Assembly (NCBI GenBank): GCA_905221605.1
Contig: CAJNDS010000870.1
Coordinates: forward strand, 1-55,000
Direction of reading: 5' to 3'
DNA: 55,000 nucleotides
Origin: Symbiodinium natans
Lineage: Eukaryota > Sar > Dinophyceae > Suessiales > Symbiodiniaceae
How positions within the stretch are numbered: position 1 is the stretch's first letter; each line of letters begins with the position of its first letter. The position numbers and the translations under genes are program-made. The notes under the pieces are model-generated. The model did no database searches. It saw nothing but the letters and a program-made list of their open reading frames with translations, and had not been told where the DNA came from. Shown here in pieces: positions 32,201-40,346 of this stretch.

Positions 32201-35200
32201 GCGTGCTCTTGCACTTATGGCCATATCTCCCCTCAAGCTTGACGTGAGGAAATCTGGCGCAGCCGCCACCACTCCTGGATCCACCCTGCTGACGCAGAGG
32301 TCTCCTCCTTTGCACAAGCGGTTGATCATTGAAGTGTGTTGCGGTGACGACTCACTAATTGGTAATCTTGCTAGTAACAAATATAAGGACTGCAAGGTCG
32401 TTCGCATTACTGAGTCTATGAACCTGAACGATCCCAAAACCCGACGGGAAGTTTTGTCCATCGCAAAGGAGGCCCACAAGGACGGTCTTCGCATCCTCGT
32501 TTGGGCTAGTCTTCCTTGTACGGGGGGTTCGCAATGGGCTCGCCTTAATCTTGCCGTCGACAAGAACCGAAGCGCCGTCTTCGAGGCCCGGAGGAAATTC
32601 ACCAGGCTTTGGGCATCATTCGTCGACCTGTCCCATGGCCTCGATCGACTTCTGGTCGACTATGCCATTGAATGGCCAAAGGACTGCGAGTATTGGAAAT
32701 GGACTCGGATAGTCAAATGGATCGAGGGTAAACCCATTCGGAAGGCCCACTTCGACGGTTGTCGTTTCGGTCTTCGCAACGAAAAGGGTGAAGCCGTTAA
32801 GAAACCGTGGACTATTGCTACTACCTTGGATTCCTTGTATGTTGCATTCCGTGACAAGTGTTGCACAGGAGGGCACGTGCATGGCAAGTGTAGTCGCAGC
32901 TCTGAAGAGTACTGCTTGCGCATGGTTGATTTAATTCACAAGGCGTTCCAGGAAAACATGAGCAGGACTCCTTGCACATACGTAGCCGCTCCAGCAATCA
33001 AGCTCCCCAGCAATCCTCGCCTCGAATCTCCTCCTTGTCTTTCTGAAGGGATGGCATCTCGTGCAGTTGAGATTCTCAGTGCAGAGGAGCGTACCGCACG
33101 TCTCCAGGAAATGTCGGCCGCCGCTACTGATGCGGATCGCCTGGCTGACGCCTTGGCAGGACTTTCACCACCAGCGTGGTGGGATGATGCAGTGCGCAAT
33201 TTCCGGGAGCCCACGGAGGCTGACAGTCCCGATGACTTGTTTCTTCGTGTCATCCCTGTGCAACAGTGGCTCGATCTCCGGAAGGGGTATCCCAATGTGC
33301 CGTGGACCACAATCTACGAGATGTGGTATCGGATCTACGGCGTCAGGGCCTACAGCACTGACGACGCGCCGTCCAAAACGGTGCATGACTCCTCCCTGGC
33401 GGGATGGACGCAAACCATGCTCGACCTCATCTTCGACATGGCTGTCGTAGGGTGGGGGCCAAGGGCCCAGAGTGCGTTCGACGTCTCGAAGCCCTACGAC
33501 TTGTGCTACCGTGTCACCGAGATGGAGCACGGTCTGTCTGACCGACCTCTGCACACGGACGTAGTACAGCTCCTGGGGGGTTTCTACACCCCGGCTTTCG
33601 AGCGCATTCCGCCACCGCCAATGATCAAGTCCCAAGTGCTCATCATCGGCGACTCCTCACTAGCCTTGTGCACGCACAAGGGCGGTCGTGCCATCAACAA
33701 GATGACATTCCAAGGTCCACTTCGGGATGCTCTGTCGCATGACCCTCGCGTGACGGAAGTCAACGTGATGATGGAATGGGGCAAGGACCTCACGCTCCTC
33801 ACGCAAATCGTCGAGGACTACCTGAGGATCCACCACCCTGACGGGTTGGATATTTTCATTAGCTGGGCGGGGAACGACGTCCACGGCCCGTACGGGTATC
33901 AGGGCTACACGTGGCACCTTGTGTCGCCCTGGATCAAGCAAACAGAAGAGCAAGTCCGCAAAGCGGAGCACTGGCCCGTCAAGCAGTTGGCCAAGGTGGA
34001 ATCCGCACTCCGGAAGGTTGTTGCGTTGGCTGGACATCATTGTGTCAGGTCACTGACCGTTGTCGCTGGCACTGTCGCCCAGGCCTACGGGCTGGATTGG
34101 GAATACGACAGGGAGATGAAGAAGCACACCGACTACCTGGTGTCGAACGGCGTGAAGGTCATCGATCCTTTCGCCCATCTCTACGGCACGGTCCGTTACG
34201 ACAAATACCACATGGTGGCCTCGCAGGACAACTTCCAAGCTACCACGGAGTGGTGGCGAGCGCTCATCTCCACCACCCTGACGGGTCGGCAAATCTTCAT
34301 GATGCGGGAGGACTTCCTTGCAAATCAGCGAAGCCAGATCTTCAACAATCACTTCCACTTGGCCCGGCCGGAGTTATCCCTTACGGTCCCCCCGTGCACT
34401 GACATGGTGAGGCCCAAGATTGATGATTTCGCGTGGCTGGCGCCTACGTCGAGAGATCAAAGCGAGGAGATCATTGTCGCCCAGAACGTCGTCCGGAAGG
34501 CACCGACTCCATCGGACGAAAACCACCCGGAGGTGGATGCAGTCCCGATCACTGAGGATGACCGGGCTTACCTCAACCCTGACGGGTCTGGCGGCGATGA
34601 CGACGAGGTGATCCTCTTCGACGCGAACAACCCTCGTGTGAGGAGGTTGTTGGAGGCCCTCGACTCGGTTGAAGGCCAGCTCGATGATGAGCAGGCCGTC
34701 GAAATTGAGAAGGAGCGCGGCATTGACACCATTGTCATCAATGATCCTGACGATCCGGACATTGCGTGTGAACCGCTCCTCCCCATCAACGAGCCGGATG
34801 CCTCCGTGGAAGAGATCTTGCAGCAGACGAGAGAGAGGGTTCGCCAGGATAAGACCCTCATTGATCTCAGCGAAGACGTCACCGACCTGGGGAACAAGGT
34901 CTTGCCTGCTCCTTCCCGAGCTGCGCCGTCCAAGGCAATGCCTGCGCGTGCACCTCCCGGAAGGGATGGTCCTACCATCGACGAGTCAGCAGCATACTGG
35001 TGCGTCGGTAGCGAGATGCCGGTCATTCAGATCAGGCGCTACCTCTCTCCCAACGCCCTCGAGACGTTGAGCCGAAAGATGACGTGGCTGCTCCGTGGCT
35101 TCTCCAAAAAGTGCGCCCACGCACCCCATCTTGAATTCGATGGGAATGGAACGACATCTTTCCCGGCATTCTTCGAGGCGTTGGGGCAGATTTGGAACGG

Positions 35201-35573
35201 GCTCCGTATGGAGCAGATCTTCCAGGTGTGCGAGTCGTCTGAGAAGGAACGCTTCGAGTTTCTCATCCACCCGGGAGGGAGGATTTTGCGATGCCGCGCA
35301 ATCCAAGGCCACAGCGGGGCGCTCATGACCGAGAACTCTGACCCCATGCTTGTGAATCGCAGATCCTTCCATCTGAGATCGACGGGTGGAAACCCAGTCT
35401 CCGCGAATTCCCTCCTGTTGGAGAGGCTGGCTTCACGCACAGCACTTTCCACACGATGCCGAAGATGGGATACCATTCCACCTACTTCCGCCACTTCAGG
35501 AGCATCGTCGAGAGCGGTATCATCCCAGGAGGAATGTCGCGAGACGGGAGTCGTCGCAGATTTTACGCCATGA
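28833..35573 (+). CDS. Retrotransposon ORF2: reverse transcriptase, RNase H, methyltransferase-like, SGNH hydrolase-like, start of Tpt1/KptA-like domain
   Basis: The frame has about 2246 codons, is open from 28824 and lies -1 relative to ORF1, so it is probably made by frameshifting or by an indel fusion, not from its own start. The copia reverse transcriptase spans about residues 260-530, with KFKGRTVFQGNNVKDE, DCQQADGKQAYTQ and the catalytic YVDD at 484-487. RNase H has FADSDHAG (about 816), KSTSGG, ALSSTEAE, then a roughly 160-residue insertion before EDNQATI (1057) and ADILTKPF (about 1109). A methyltransferase-like domain covers about 1164-1372 (EVCCGDD and SLPCTGGSQW). An SGNH hydrolase-like domain covers about 1600-1800: GDSS at 1606-1609, GND at 1680-1682, D1790-x2-H1793. 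An acidic linker follows, then the first half of a Tpt1/KptA-like domain with SRKMTWLLRG (R2088) and QGHS (H2160). Codons after about 35,390 look off-frame. Confidence 0.92.
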   Translation: MPDATEGPVSQSLTNQDAEAADEHLPAPADREVEPPKKVLDPKTGKEIDLPEGGRYYDSGGTLGRKYGGTRGSKKPESIPSYLWVNMSKKQKEKAIVDEAREQALRDMETPTEGSAGSSSAAAAAPAASKDHWEVRLNECKLIRYHYVPRREMFSPDITDCPIDLSRISKQRSTTIIPVGGVDVIHEDDDWKNVRKRNKKTSFKWIGKTEFILDRIHSPAPDGDGKDTFPAMPTVPHEPEHREKISSNLPVSEDEVRELFALVARPVGRREILEDPKAQAALDVEWNKLMVKKAWDMGSVLEWKDVSDEAIKKGKKVHVGKVFEICVEKGSELPKGDPQRKFKGRTVFQGNNVKDENSDQALFSELGSSPATMEAGKALDAYGHAPGNDCQQADGKQAYTQTTLKGKETWVRLPPDRWPSEWKGKYKDPVVRLTLALYGHPDSGGFWELHCEKMLGEVGFQLVFPAAWPSVFFHPQLRLLLAVYVDDFKMAGPKANMQKGWELISSKIDMDSPSPIGRYLGCEHISKSANLKHSDHPFAHVFDKNVRDPAAKETAAAVVREDYTEFHPEEGVLVRHHVQPRRALYALPASEAKLCAVGQHRLTEVRSIDDDKLIEQSWDHPSGRGKRSKLWVGATYLLSDKHDHASALAAVKKIRDKNEAKKEARKKAFFDVNQLSDNKGCMTKDVKEVVYDMSSFLQQAIDKYKKLAGPQFQHLRKVATPFHDDKIARPVGTEAEPRGQLAPIASRILMKLLFAARMARYDLLRAVQGLASRVTKWSVECDKALHRLMCYVASTLEYRMRGFIGDDISTCKLWLFADSDHAGEHDSKSTSGGFLALVGPNTYFPLAAFSKKQTSIALSSTEAEVVCANVSLRALGLPSSALWSVLQNAGGDSSTKPKHTPRKGDVPNKLLSNHPDSLIQGVTYLGTSHLIDGRVVELLTNLSSLPEPVEMNTHPLRDVWVKLKGTWVQVEEAVAWEELKRRDRPVDPKAEACVIVYRRSTMDYRRHADAEAFMHREIEGIRNTGGRSSEELAPKGSDKDIGLVVTVPHSIQPVVLEDNQATIRILESGKSPAFRHADKTQRINLGWISEQFRRKHYDIAYISTLLQAADILTKPFTNAEKWSRALALMAISPLKLDVRKSGAAATTPGSTLLTQRSPPLHKRLIIEVCCGDDSLIGNLASNKYKDCKVVRITESMNLNDPKTRREVLSIAKEAHKDGLRILVWASLPCTGGSQWARLNLAVDKNRSAVFEARRKFTRLWASFVDLSHGLDRLLVDYAIEWPKDCEYWKWTRIVKWIEGKPIRKAHFDGCRFGLRNEKGEAVKKPWTIATTLDSLYVAFRDKCCTGGHVHGKCSRSSEEYCLRMVDLIHKAFQENMSRTPCTYVAAPAIKLPSNPRLESPPCLSEGMASRAVEILSAEERTARLQEMSAAATDADRLADALAGLSPPAWWDDAVRNFREPTEADSPDDLFLRVIPVQQWLDLRKGYPNVPWTTIYEMWYRIYGVRAYSTDDAPSKTVHDSSLAGWTQTMLDLIFDMAVVGWGPRAQSAFDVSKPYDLCYRVTEMEHGLSDRPLHTDVVQLLGGFYTPAFERIPPPPMIKSQVLIIGDSSLALCTHKGGRAINKMTFQGPLRDALSHDPRVTEVNVMMEWGKDLTLLTQIVEDYLRIHHPDGLDIFISWAGNDVHGPYGYQGYTWHLVSPWIKQTEEQVRKAEHWPVKQLAKVESALRKVVALAGHHCVRSLTVVAGTVAQAYGLDWEYDREMKKHTDYLVSNGVKVIDPFAHLYGTVRYDKYHMVASQDNFQATTEWWRALISTTLTGRQIFMMREDFLANQRSQIFNNHFHLARPELSLTVPPCTDMVRPKIDDFAWLAPTSRDQSEEIIVAQNVVRKAPTPSDENHPEVDAVPITEDDRAYLNPDGSGGDDDEVILFDANNPRVRRLLEALDSVEGQLDDEQAVEIEKERGIDTIVINDPDDPDIACEPLLPINEPDASVEEILQQTRERVRQDKTLIDLSEDVTDLGNKVLPAPSRAAPSKAMPARAPPGRDGPTIDESAAYWCVGSEMPVIQIRRYLSPNALETLSRKMTWLLRGFSKKCAHAPHLEFDGNGTTSFPAFFEALGQIWNGLRMEQIFQVCESSEKERFEFLIHPGGRILRCRAIQGHSGALMTENSDPMLVNRRSFHLRSTGGNPVSANSLLLERLASRTALSTRCRRWDTIPPTSATSGASSRAVSSQEECRETGVVADFTP
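32322..32945 (+). other. Methyltransferase-like domain
   Basis: LIIEVCCGDDSLIG resembles an AdoMet-binding motif I. WASLPCTGGSQWARLN resembles the Pro-Cys catalytic motif IV of C5-cytosine methyltransferases (PC followed by G and S). Later conserved-looking parts are AIEWPKDCEYWKW, HFDGCRFGLRNEKG and KPWTIATTLDSL. From memory, similar segments are common at the end of dinoflagellate copia polyproteins. Catalytic activity is inferred only. Confidence 0.6.
33630..34240 (+). other. SGNH/GDSL hydrolase-like domain
   Basis: Block I is VLIIGDSSLAL (nucleophile Ser candidate at residue 1608), block III is SWAGNDVHG (oxyanion Gly-Asn-Asp), and block V is DKYHMVASQ (Asp-x-x-His). The order and the total span of about 185 residues fit the SGNH fold. 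CR1-type LINEs carry an esterase of this fold in ORF1. Finding it here in an LTR element is unexpected. Confidence 0.75.
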
Positions 35574-35790
35574 TGTCACCGAAACCAGCATGGGAACGTG
35601 ACTGCATGGAGGGCGTGAGGCCTGATGCCGAGATCGAGTTCGTGATCGACCTCCAAATGGCTGCGTTGGACGGGGTTCGGGTCTTCGAGACGGCCGCTGG
35701 CGCGGTGCAGACCCCAGATTGGCTGTCCAACCGCTACCTCGTCTACGCCTATCGGAGATCCTCGAATGAGCCGATCTGGATCAACAGGGC
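35035..35790 (+). other. Tpt1/KptA RNA 2'-phosphotransferase-like domain, split across ORF2 and ORF3
   Basis: The family removes an internal RNA 2'-phosphate using NAD+. ORF2 supplies LSRKMTWLLRG (cf. LSKxLSxLLRH) and CRAIQGHSG (cf. IRAxQGHS). ORF3 supplies YHSTYFRHFRSIVESGIIPG (cf. HGT...I...GL..), SRRRFYAMMSP (cf. R.HVHLS) and VIDLQMAALDGVRVFETA. HGT has become HST and LLRH has become LLRG, so activity is uncertain. The halves join only through a -1 shift near 35342-35390. Confidence 0.75.
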
Positions 35791-38011
35791 GTACGAGCAT
35801 GCTCGCCTTCGCATCGACAAGGCCGTGAAGGAGTTCACCGCACACAGGAATGTGTTGCCCGTCTTTGACAACGATCCCTACCGTTGCCTTACGGATGGTG
35901 CGGCCACTTGCTTCCTGGACTACCTGAAGATTCCCCCGGAGGAAAACTTCACCGAGTGGGCCCCTCTCGCAGCCGATGCCTACACTCCGTTCCAGCTCCA
36001 CTACGAACCACAGTGGGACTATGGTGGTCAGCCGGTTCGGATCCCGGAAGGGCATCCTCTTCACCCTGCGCTTCACGACGCCTGTTGGGGCATGCGGGCA
36101 CTTGTGCTGCCCACGCAGACTGCACTTACGGTGGATCGAAAGCTTCGAGGAGACCCAAGGTTCTTCAGGCACCAACAGTGCGTTGCGTTCCCCAACTTCA
36201 ACTGTCCTTTCTGCGATTGCAATGACTTGATCGACGGTCTCACAAAGTGTCTCAAATGTGAAGAGCGGTTGACATTGCCCACGGACCTGGCGAAGATGGC
36301 GCAGCCCTTTGAGGCCCGCGATGACGCCACCCGGAGGGGTAGGCCGATGAACATCTTTGAGATTCAGCCTTCCATTGGCCTGAACTCCAATCGAGATCAT
36401 CGGAATCCTCGCCGCATCGACGACACAACCGTGGACCGACGCAAGTCCAGCTCAGGAGCAACCTTGAAGGCGAAGATCAACAAGTCGCTGAGTCGTGCCA
36501 AGGAGCGCACAGGAGGTGATATCACCCTCGGCGCGATCCTGGCGGAGTCGCCCATGGATGCCTTCAACTGGATCTCACAGGGTTTCAGCTTCACGAGCCT
36601 CAACCAGATCACGAGGTTCGCCGACATTCGGCTCCCGAACCCTGGGATGGCAGGAGGCAAGTATGCAGAAGGCACCGACGCCTATCACAACGTCGACGGG
36701 CGGCTCGCCTATATTTGGAGCAGCGACGATGAGTATGTCGACATCCTGACGGATTGTTTCATCTCTTTCCAGGACCGGTTTTACACCGTGCTCGAGATGG
36801 CCGTCATCATGTTCGCTGTGTACAGGACGACGGATGACAGATTCTTCTTGATGACGAATACCCCAGGTGAAAAGTGGTATCCAAACGGAAGAACACTGGC
36901 CGGAATTCTCGGGGAGCTCATCAACCTCGTCCGGCGTGATCTTCCTCACTCAGCGAAAAGGGGCGAAGTTGCTCCACCGCTGCAGATGACGCAGGATATC
37001 CACGTCCTGGAAGGGTTCAGTTCTCTCGGAGATCGTCAGCTGGCACAGCTTCTCCAGTTCACCCGCTTCAGGACACGCAACATCAGGTCCACGATTCAAG
37101 ATCGGGTTGATCGACTAAGGAGAGACAGAGCATCGTCTGCACCCAGTGATCGCACGCCGCCATGGGCGCAACAGCCGCAATCCTCCAGAGGAAGGTCCAA
37201 CACTCCCGGCACCCGGGAGGGTCGCCTCGCAGAGAGCAGGTCGAGGGACAGGCAGTCACCGTGGAAGTCACCCCCGGCTGACGCAATGCCTCCTCCTCCA
37301 AGCGCACCGCTGCAGGTCAAGGCGCCCCCCGTGATGCAGTTGACATCGAAGAGGCCACCTCCGCCGGCACCAATGACAAGGTCCTCATCTCCAGCTGCCC
37401 GGCCGGCAAGCACTGCTGTCAAATCCAAGCCGCGACCTCCACAGCTCCCGAGTTCCTACATCTCGGACGCGGACTGGGATGCGATGGCAAACAATCGGCC
37501 ATTCGCTGAAGAACGCCCTACTGCCAGGCAAAGGGTTGTATCCCCTGGCCAATCTCGCCACGCGGAAGCGACGGCCCCTCCGGGTTTGTCTCGCCCCGCG
37601 GAAGCGGCGGCCCCTGCGCCGATCGACACTGATGCTGCCCCACGCCCGATGGTTGTCGAGCCTGCCACTCCTCCGACGAGAGAGCAGGCTGCCGCAAATC
37701 GTGGGAGGCAGATCATCTACGAGACGCTCGACAGGGTCGTATCCTGGGGTCAGGTGATCAGTGGCACCGACATTGATCACACCCGTGACCGGGATGTTGA
37801 TTGGCCAACTTGGGTGGGCTACATGTGGGCTGTGCTTCGTGCCCTAGACATCCCTGAAATGTCAGTGGACAATGCGCTTTATGCGATTCCTGTCCACGGT
37901 TCAACGAACACGTTTCAGATCATGGGTCCAGATCACGTGAAGTCCTACCTTCGTGGCTGGCACAACTGGCGATGGGACTATGCCACCGATGCTTGGAAGC
38001 GCGATTACTAG
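35456..38011 (+). CDS. Retrotransposon ORF3: end of Tpt1/KptA-like domain plus unrecognised C-terminal region
   Basis: The frame is -1 relative to ORF2, open from 35342; the first ATG is at 35456. Reading upstream of that ATG (VGEAGFTHSTFHT) stays protein-like, so the frame is probably entered by frameshift. Residues 1-110 finish the Tpt1/KptA-like domain. About 130-230 is an unrecognised globular part. Residues about 250-270 form a C-x2-C...C-x2-C zinc ribbon (CPFC...CLKC). About 340-540 is another globular part (for example YVDILTDCFISFQDRFYTVL). About 560-770 is Pro/Arg/Ser-rich and disordered. The end has a Trp-rich motif (WPTWVGYMWAVLRAL, GWHNWRWDYATDAWKRDY). I do not recognise a function for the part beyond the Tpt1 segment. 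The length of open frame argues that it is under selection. Confidence 0.85.
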   Translation: MPKMGYHSTYFRHFRSIVESGIIPGGMSRDGSRRRFYAMMSPKPAWERDCMEGVRPDAEIEFVIDLQMAALDGVRVFETAAGAVQTPDWLSNRYLVYAYRRSSNEPIWINRAYEHARLRIDKAVKEFTAHRNVLPVFDNDPYRCLTDGAATCFLDYLKIPPEENFTEWAPLAADAYTPFQLHYEPQWDYGGQPVRIPEGHPLHPALHDACWGMRALVLPTQTALTVDRKLRGDPRFFRHQQCVAFPNFNCPFCDCNDLIDGLTKCLKCEERLTLPTDLAKMAQPFEARDDATRRGRPMNIFEIQPSIGLNSNRDHRNPRRIDDTTVDRRKSSSGATLKAKINKSLSRAKERTGGDITLGAILAESPMDAFNWISQGFSFTSLNQITRFADIRLPNPGMAGGKYAEGTDAYHNVDGRLAYIWSSDDEYVDILTDCFISFQDRFYTVLEMAVIMFAVYRTTDDRFFLMTNTPGEKWYPNGRTLAGILGELINLVRRDLPHSAKRGEVAPPLQMTQDIHVLEGFSSLGDRQLAQLLQFTRFRTRNIRSTIQDRVDRLRRDRASSAPSDRTPPWAQQPQSSRGRSNTPGTREGRLAESRSRDRQSPWKSPPADAMPPPPSAPLQVKAPPVMQLTSKRPPPPAPMTRSSSPAARPASTAVKSKPRPPQLPSSYISDADWDAMANNRPFAEERPTARQRVVSPGQSRHAEATAPPGLSRPAEAAAPAPIDTDAAPRPMVVEPATPPTREQAAANRGRQIIYETLDRVVSWGQVISGTDIDHTRDRDVDWPTWVGYMWAVLRALDIPEMSVDNALYAIPVHGSTNTFQIMGPDHVKSYLRGWHNWRWDYATDAWKRDY

Positions 38012-38265
38012 TTTCCTTCCTTTTGCATCACACCAGCCTGACGGCTTGGTTTTCGCCGCTCTGACGGGCTGGCTACCTTTTCCACTTTAGTCAGCATTTC
38101 TTTCAGGGCCGCGGAGCTGAGCTCTGTGGGGCAAGCACCAACACCCTGCCGGGTTGTTTGGCAGCGAGTTGTTGGTCAATGGTGTAGAGATAACTTGTTT
38201 GAATCAAAGTAGCGTCGCGAACAGCTGATGTGTCGCCTCTCCGTTGCTCTAAGATGCGCGGGGGG
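38012..38265 (+). other. Retrotransposon 3' untranslated region and polypurine tract
   Basis: 254 bp between the ORF3 stop and the right LTR. CCAGCC at about 38034 and GGCTGG at about 38067 can form a small stem. The last bases before the LTR, GCGCGGGGGG, serve as the likely polypurine tract for plus-strand priming. Confidence 0.6.
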
Positions 38266-38380
38266 TGTCGATACTTCAAGATATCAGCTGTATTACCCTA
38301 CTTACGCTACTTCATTGGCTCAAGACAAAAGTGCGTTGCACTGTACTCGTTGAGTTTAGGGCTTTCCGCTGGTAACAATA
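38266..38380 (+). repeat. Right LTR (115 bp)
   Basis: Identical to the left LTR at 23526-23640, including TTGGCTCAAG at 38315-38324. It is followed directly by the AAAGA target-site duplication. Confidence 0.95.
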
Positions 38381-38385
38381 AAAGA
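38381..38385. repeat. Target-site duplication, right copy (AAAGA)
   Basis: Matches 23521-23525. CCCTAAA repeats start two bases later. Confidence 0.9.
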
Positions 38386-38386
38386 A

Positions 38387-38547
38387 AACCCTAAACCCTA
38401 AACCCTAAACCCTAAACCCTAAACCCTAAACCCTAAACCCTAAAGCAGAAACCCTGAACCCTAAACTCTAAACCCTAAACCCTAAACCCTAAACCCTAAA
38501 CCCTAAACCCTAAACCCTAAACCCTAAACCCTAAACCCTAAACCCCA
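38387..38547. repeat. Interstitial CCCTAAA block next to the retrotransposon
   Basis: About 21 heptamers on the + strand with a short AAGCAGAAACCCTGAA interruption. Confidence 0.95.
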
Positions 38548-40297
38548 AGAAGACAAGACAGGTACCAGGAAGGGCCTTTCAAGTTCCATCTGCGCAAGGT
38601 TCACGCGGTTCAGCTCCTTGGTTTCTACTTTGAGGGCCTCCTAGAAGGGTTTAGGGTCTCCTTTCAGGGCATCCTACACGGGTTTAGAGTCTCCTTGAAG
38701 GGCTTCCTACACGGGTTTAGGGTCTGCTTTAAGGGCTCGTTGTAGGGTTGAGGGTTTAGGGTTTGGGGTTTGGGGTTTGGGGTTTAGGGTTTAAGGTTTA
38801 GGGGGTTCCTTCAATTATCAGGGTTCCTTTAAGGGTTCCGTAGAGGGCTTTAGGGTTCAGAGCTTGGGGCTTCGGGGTTTCCGGCTGATAACGCCTTTTA
38901 AATCCTTAAAGGATCCTTAAAGGAAAGCTTAGGGAACCCTTAAAGGAACTTTTGAGCAGGAACCTTTAACGGAACCCGAGATCCGCCCGAGGTCAGGGGC
39001 TGACCTCCCCGCCTCCCGCGGCAGCGTCCCGTCCCTGAGCCTTTCCGACGAGACAGCGTGGAAGCTCGGGCCTGTTTTTCCGGAGATGTAGGGTTGCTTT
39101 AAGGGTTCAGTCTAGGGTATTTCAGGGTTCAGGCTTTAGGATTCAGGCTTTGGGGGTAGGGTTCCTTTAAGGGTTCAGTCTGGGGCATTTCAGGGTTCAG
39201 GTTTTAGGATTTAGGGTTTGGGGTCTAGGGTTTCGGCTGGGTGTAGGATCTACGGGTTTTTTGGGCCTTTTTGTGGAGATGTAGGATTCTCCTTTCAAGG
39301 TTCTATAAGCAAAGGGTTCCAGACGGGCTCCTTCAAGGATAGGTTTTGGGGTTGAGCGTTTCGACTTTTAGGGCTGAGGATATCTTAGTAGCTAAGTAGG
39401 TAACCTTTTGGGGCTTATATAATCTTACCATAGTTAGAAGGTGAGCCTTTTTGGGTCAGGGCCGGCAAGTAAGATATAGGGTTTGTAGCTAAGGATTAGT
39501 TTCGCGGGACAGGTAAGGGGCTCCCAAATCTAAGCAGAAGTCTGCAAGACCCGCACCCCAAAGCCCAAACCCTACCTAAACTGGACACGGCTGCCGAGGA
39601 AGATGATCCAAGCGGGCATCAGACGAGGCGCCCACGTCGGAGATCTCGGGCCTCCCGAATACAGGATTTGAGGGTTAGGGTTTAATGTTTAGGTCTTCCT
39701 TAGGCCTGAGTGGAACTCGGCTCGTGCTGTGATCGGGCTTCAGCTCCCCGAGTCAAAAAAAGGTCTTCCTTAGTCGCAGAGTTAGCAGAGGTTTTTACAA
39801 CTTAAGCAGGTTTGCTCCAGACCATCTAACTTGATCCCTTTTGTTTTGCAAGGAAACAGTCGCACTGTTGTTTTGCTAGGCGGAAGTTGAGGGGAGTGTT
39901 TTGCGGGTTCGGGATCCTAGCACACTCAGGTTTTGCAGTTTAAGGCTTTTTCGGGCTTTCGACTCAAGAGGGGTTCTGCGCTTTAGGGCTCAATCAGGTC
40001 AAAACCCCCCAAATTCTTGGACCCAGCCCCTGAAATTCTCCACCTAAACCCTAACTAAAGTAATGACTCCTACACCTTAAAGTCCCAACGCCTAAAGCCC
40101 CAACCGCCAAACCCAGAATTCCCGTCGAACCTAACCTTGCCTAAAATGGGAGGCAGAAGAGGCCTCATGGTGGTGTCTTGAAATTGTGGATGGGGGGTTA
40201 GGGTTTCAGGGTCAGGCCTCCAAAAACAACCCATACACACACACATATATATATATATGACTATATATATATATATATGAATATATATATATATATA

Positions 40298-40346
<49 letters not shown>

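Larger units (their letters stand above)
23526..38380 (+). mobile_element. Complete Ty1/copia-type LTR retrotransposon, 14.9 kb, with extra enzyme domains
   Basis: The element is bounded by two identical 115-bp LTRs and a 5-bp target-site duplication. Its three long frames encode Gag, protease, integrase, reverse transcriptase and RNase H in the Ty1/copia order (integrase before reverse transcriptase). A 2OG-Fe(II) oxygenase-like domain sits between protease and integrase. Downstream of RNase H lie methyltransferase-like, SGNH-hydrolase-like and Tpt1/KptA-like domains and a C-terminal region of unknown role. At 14,855 bp it is about three times a normal copia element while its LTRs are unusually short. 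Identical LTRs and long open frames indicate a recent insertion. It landed at the edge of a CCCTAAA block, which continues right after the right LTR. Confidence 0.95.
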
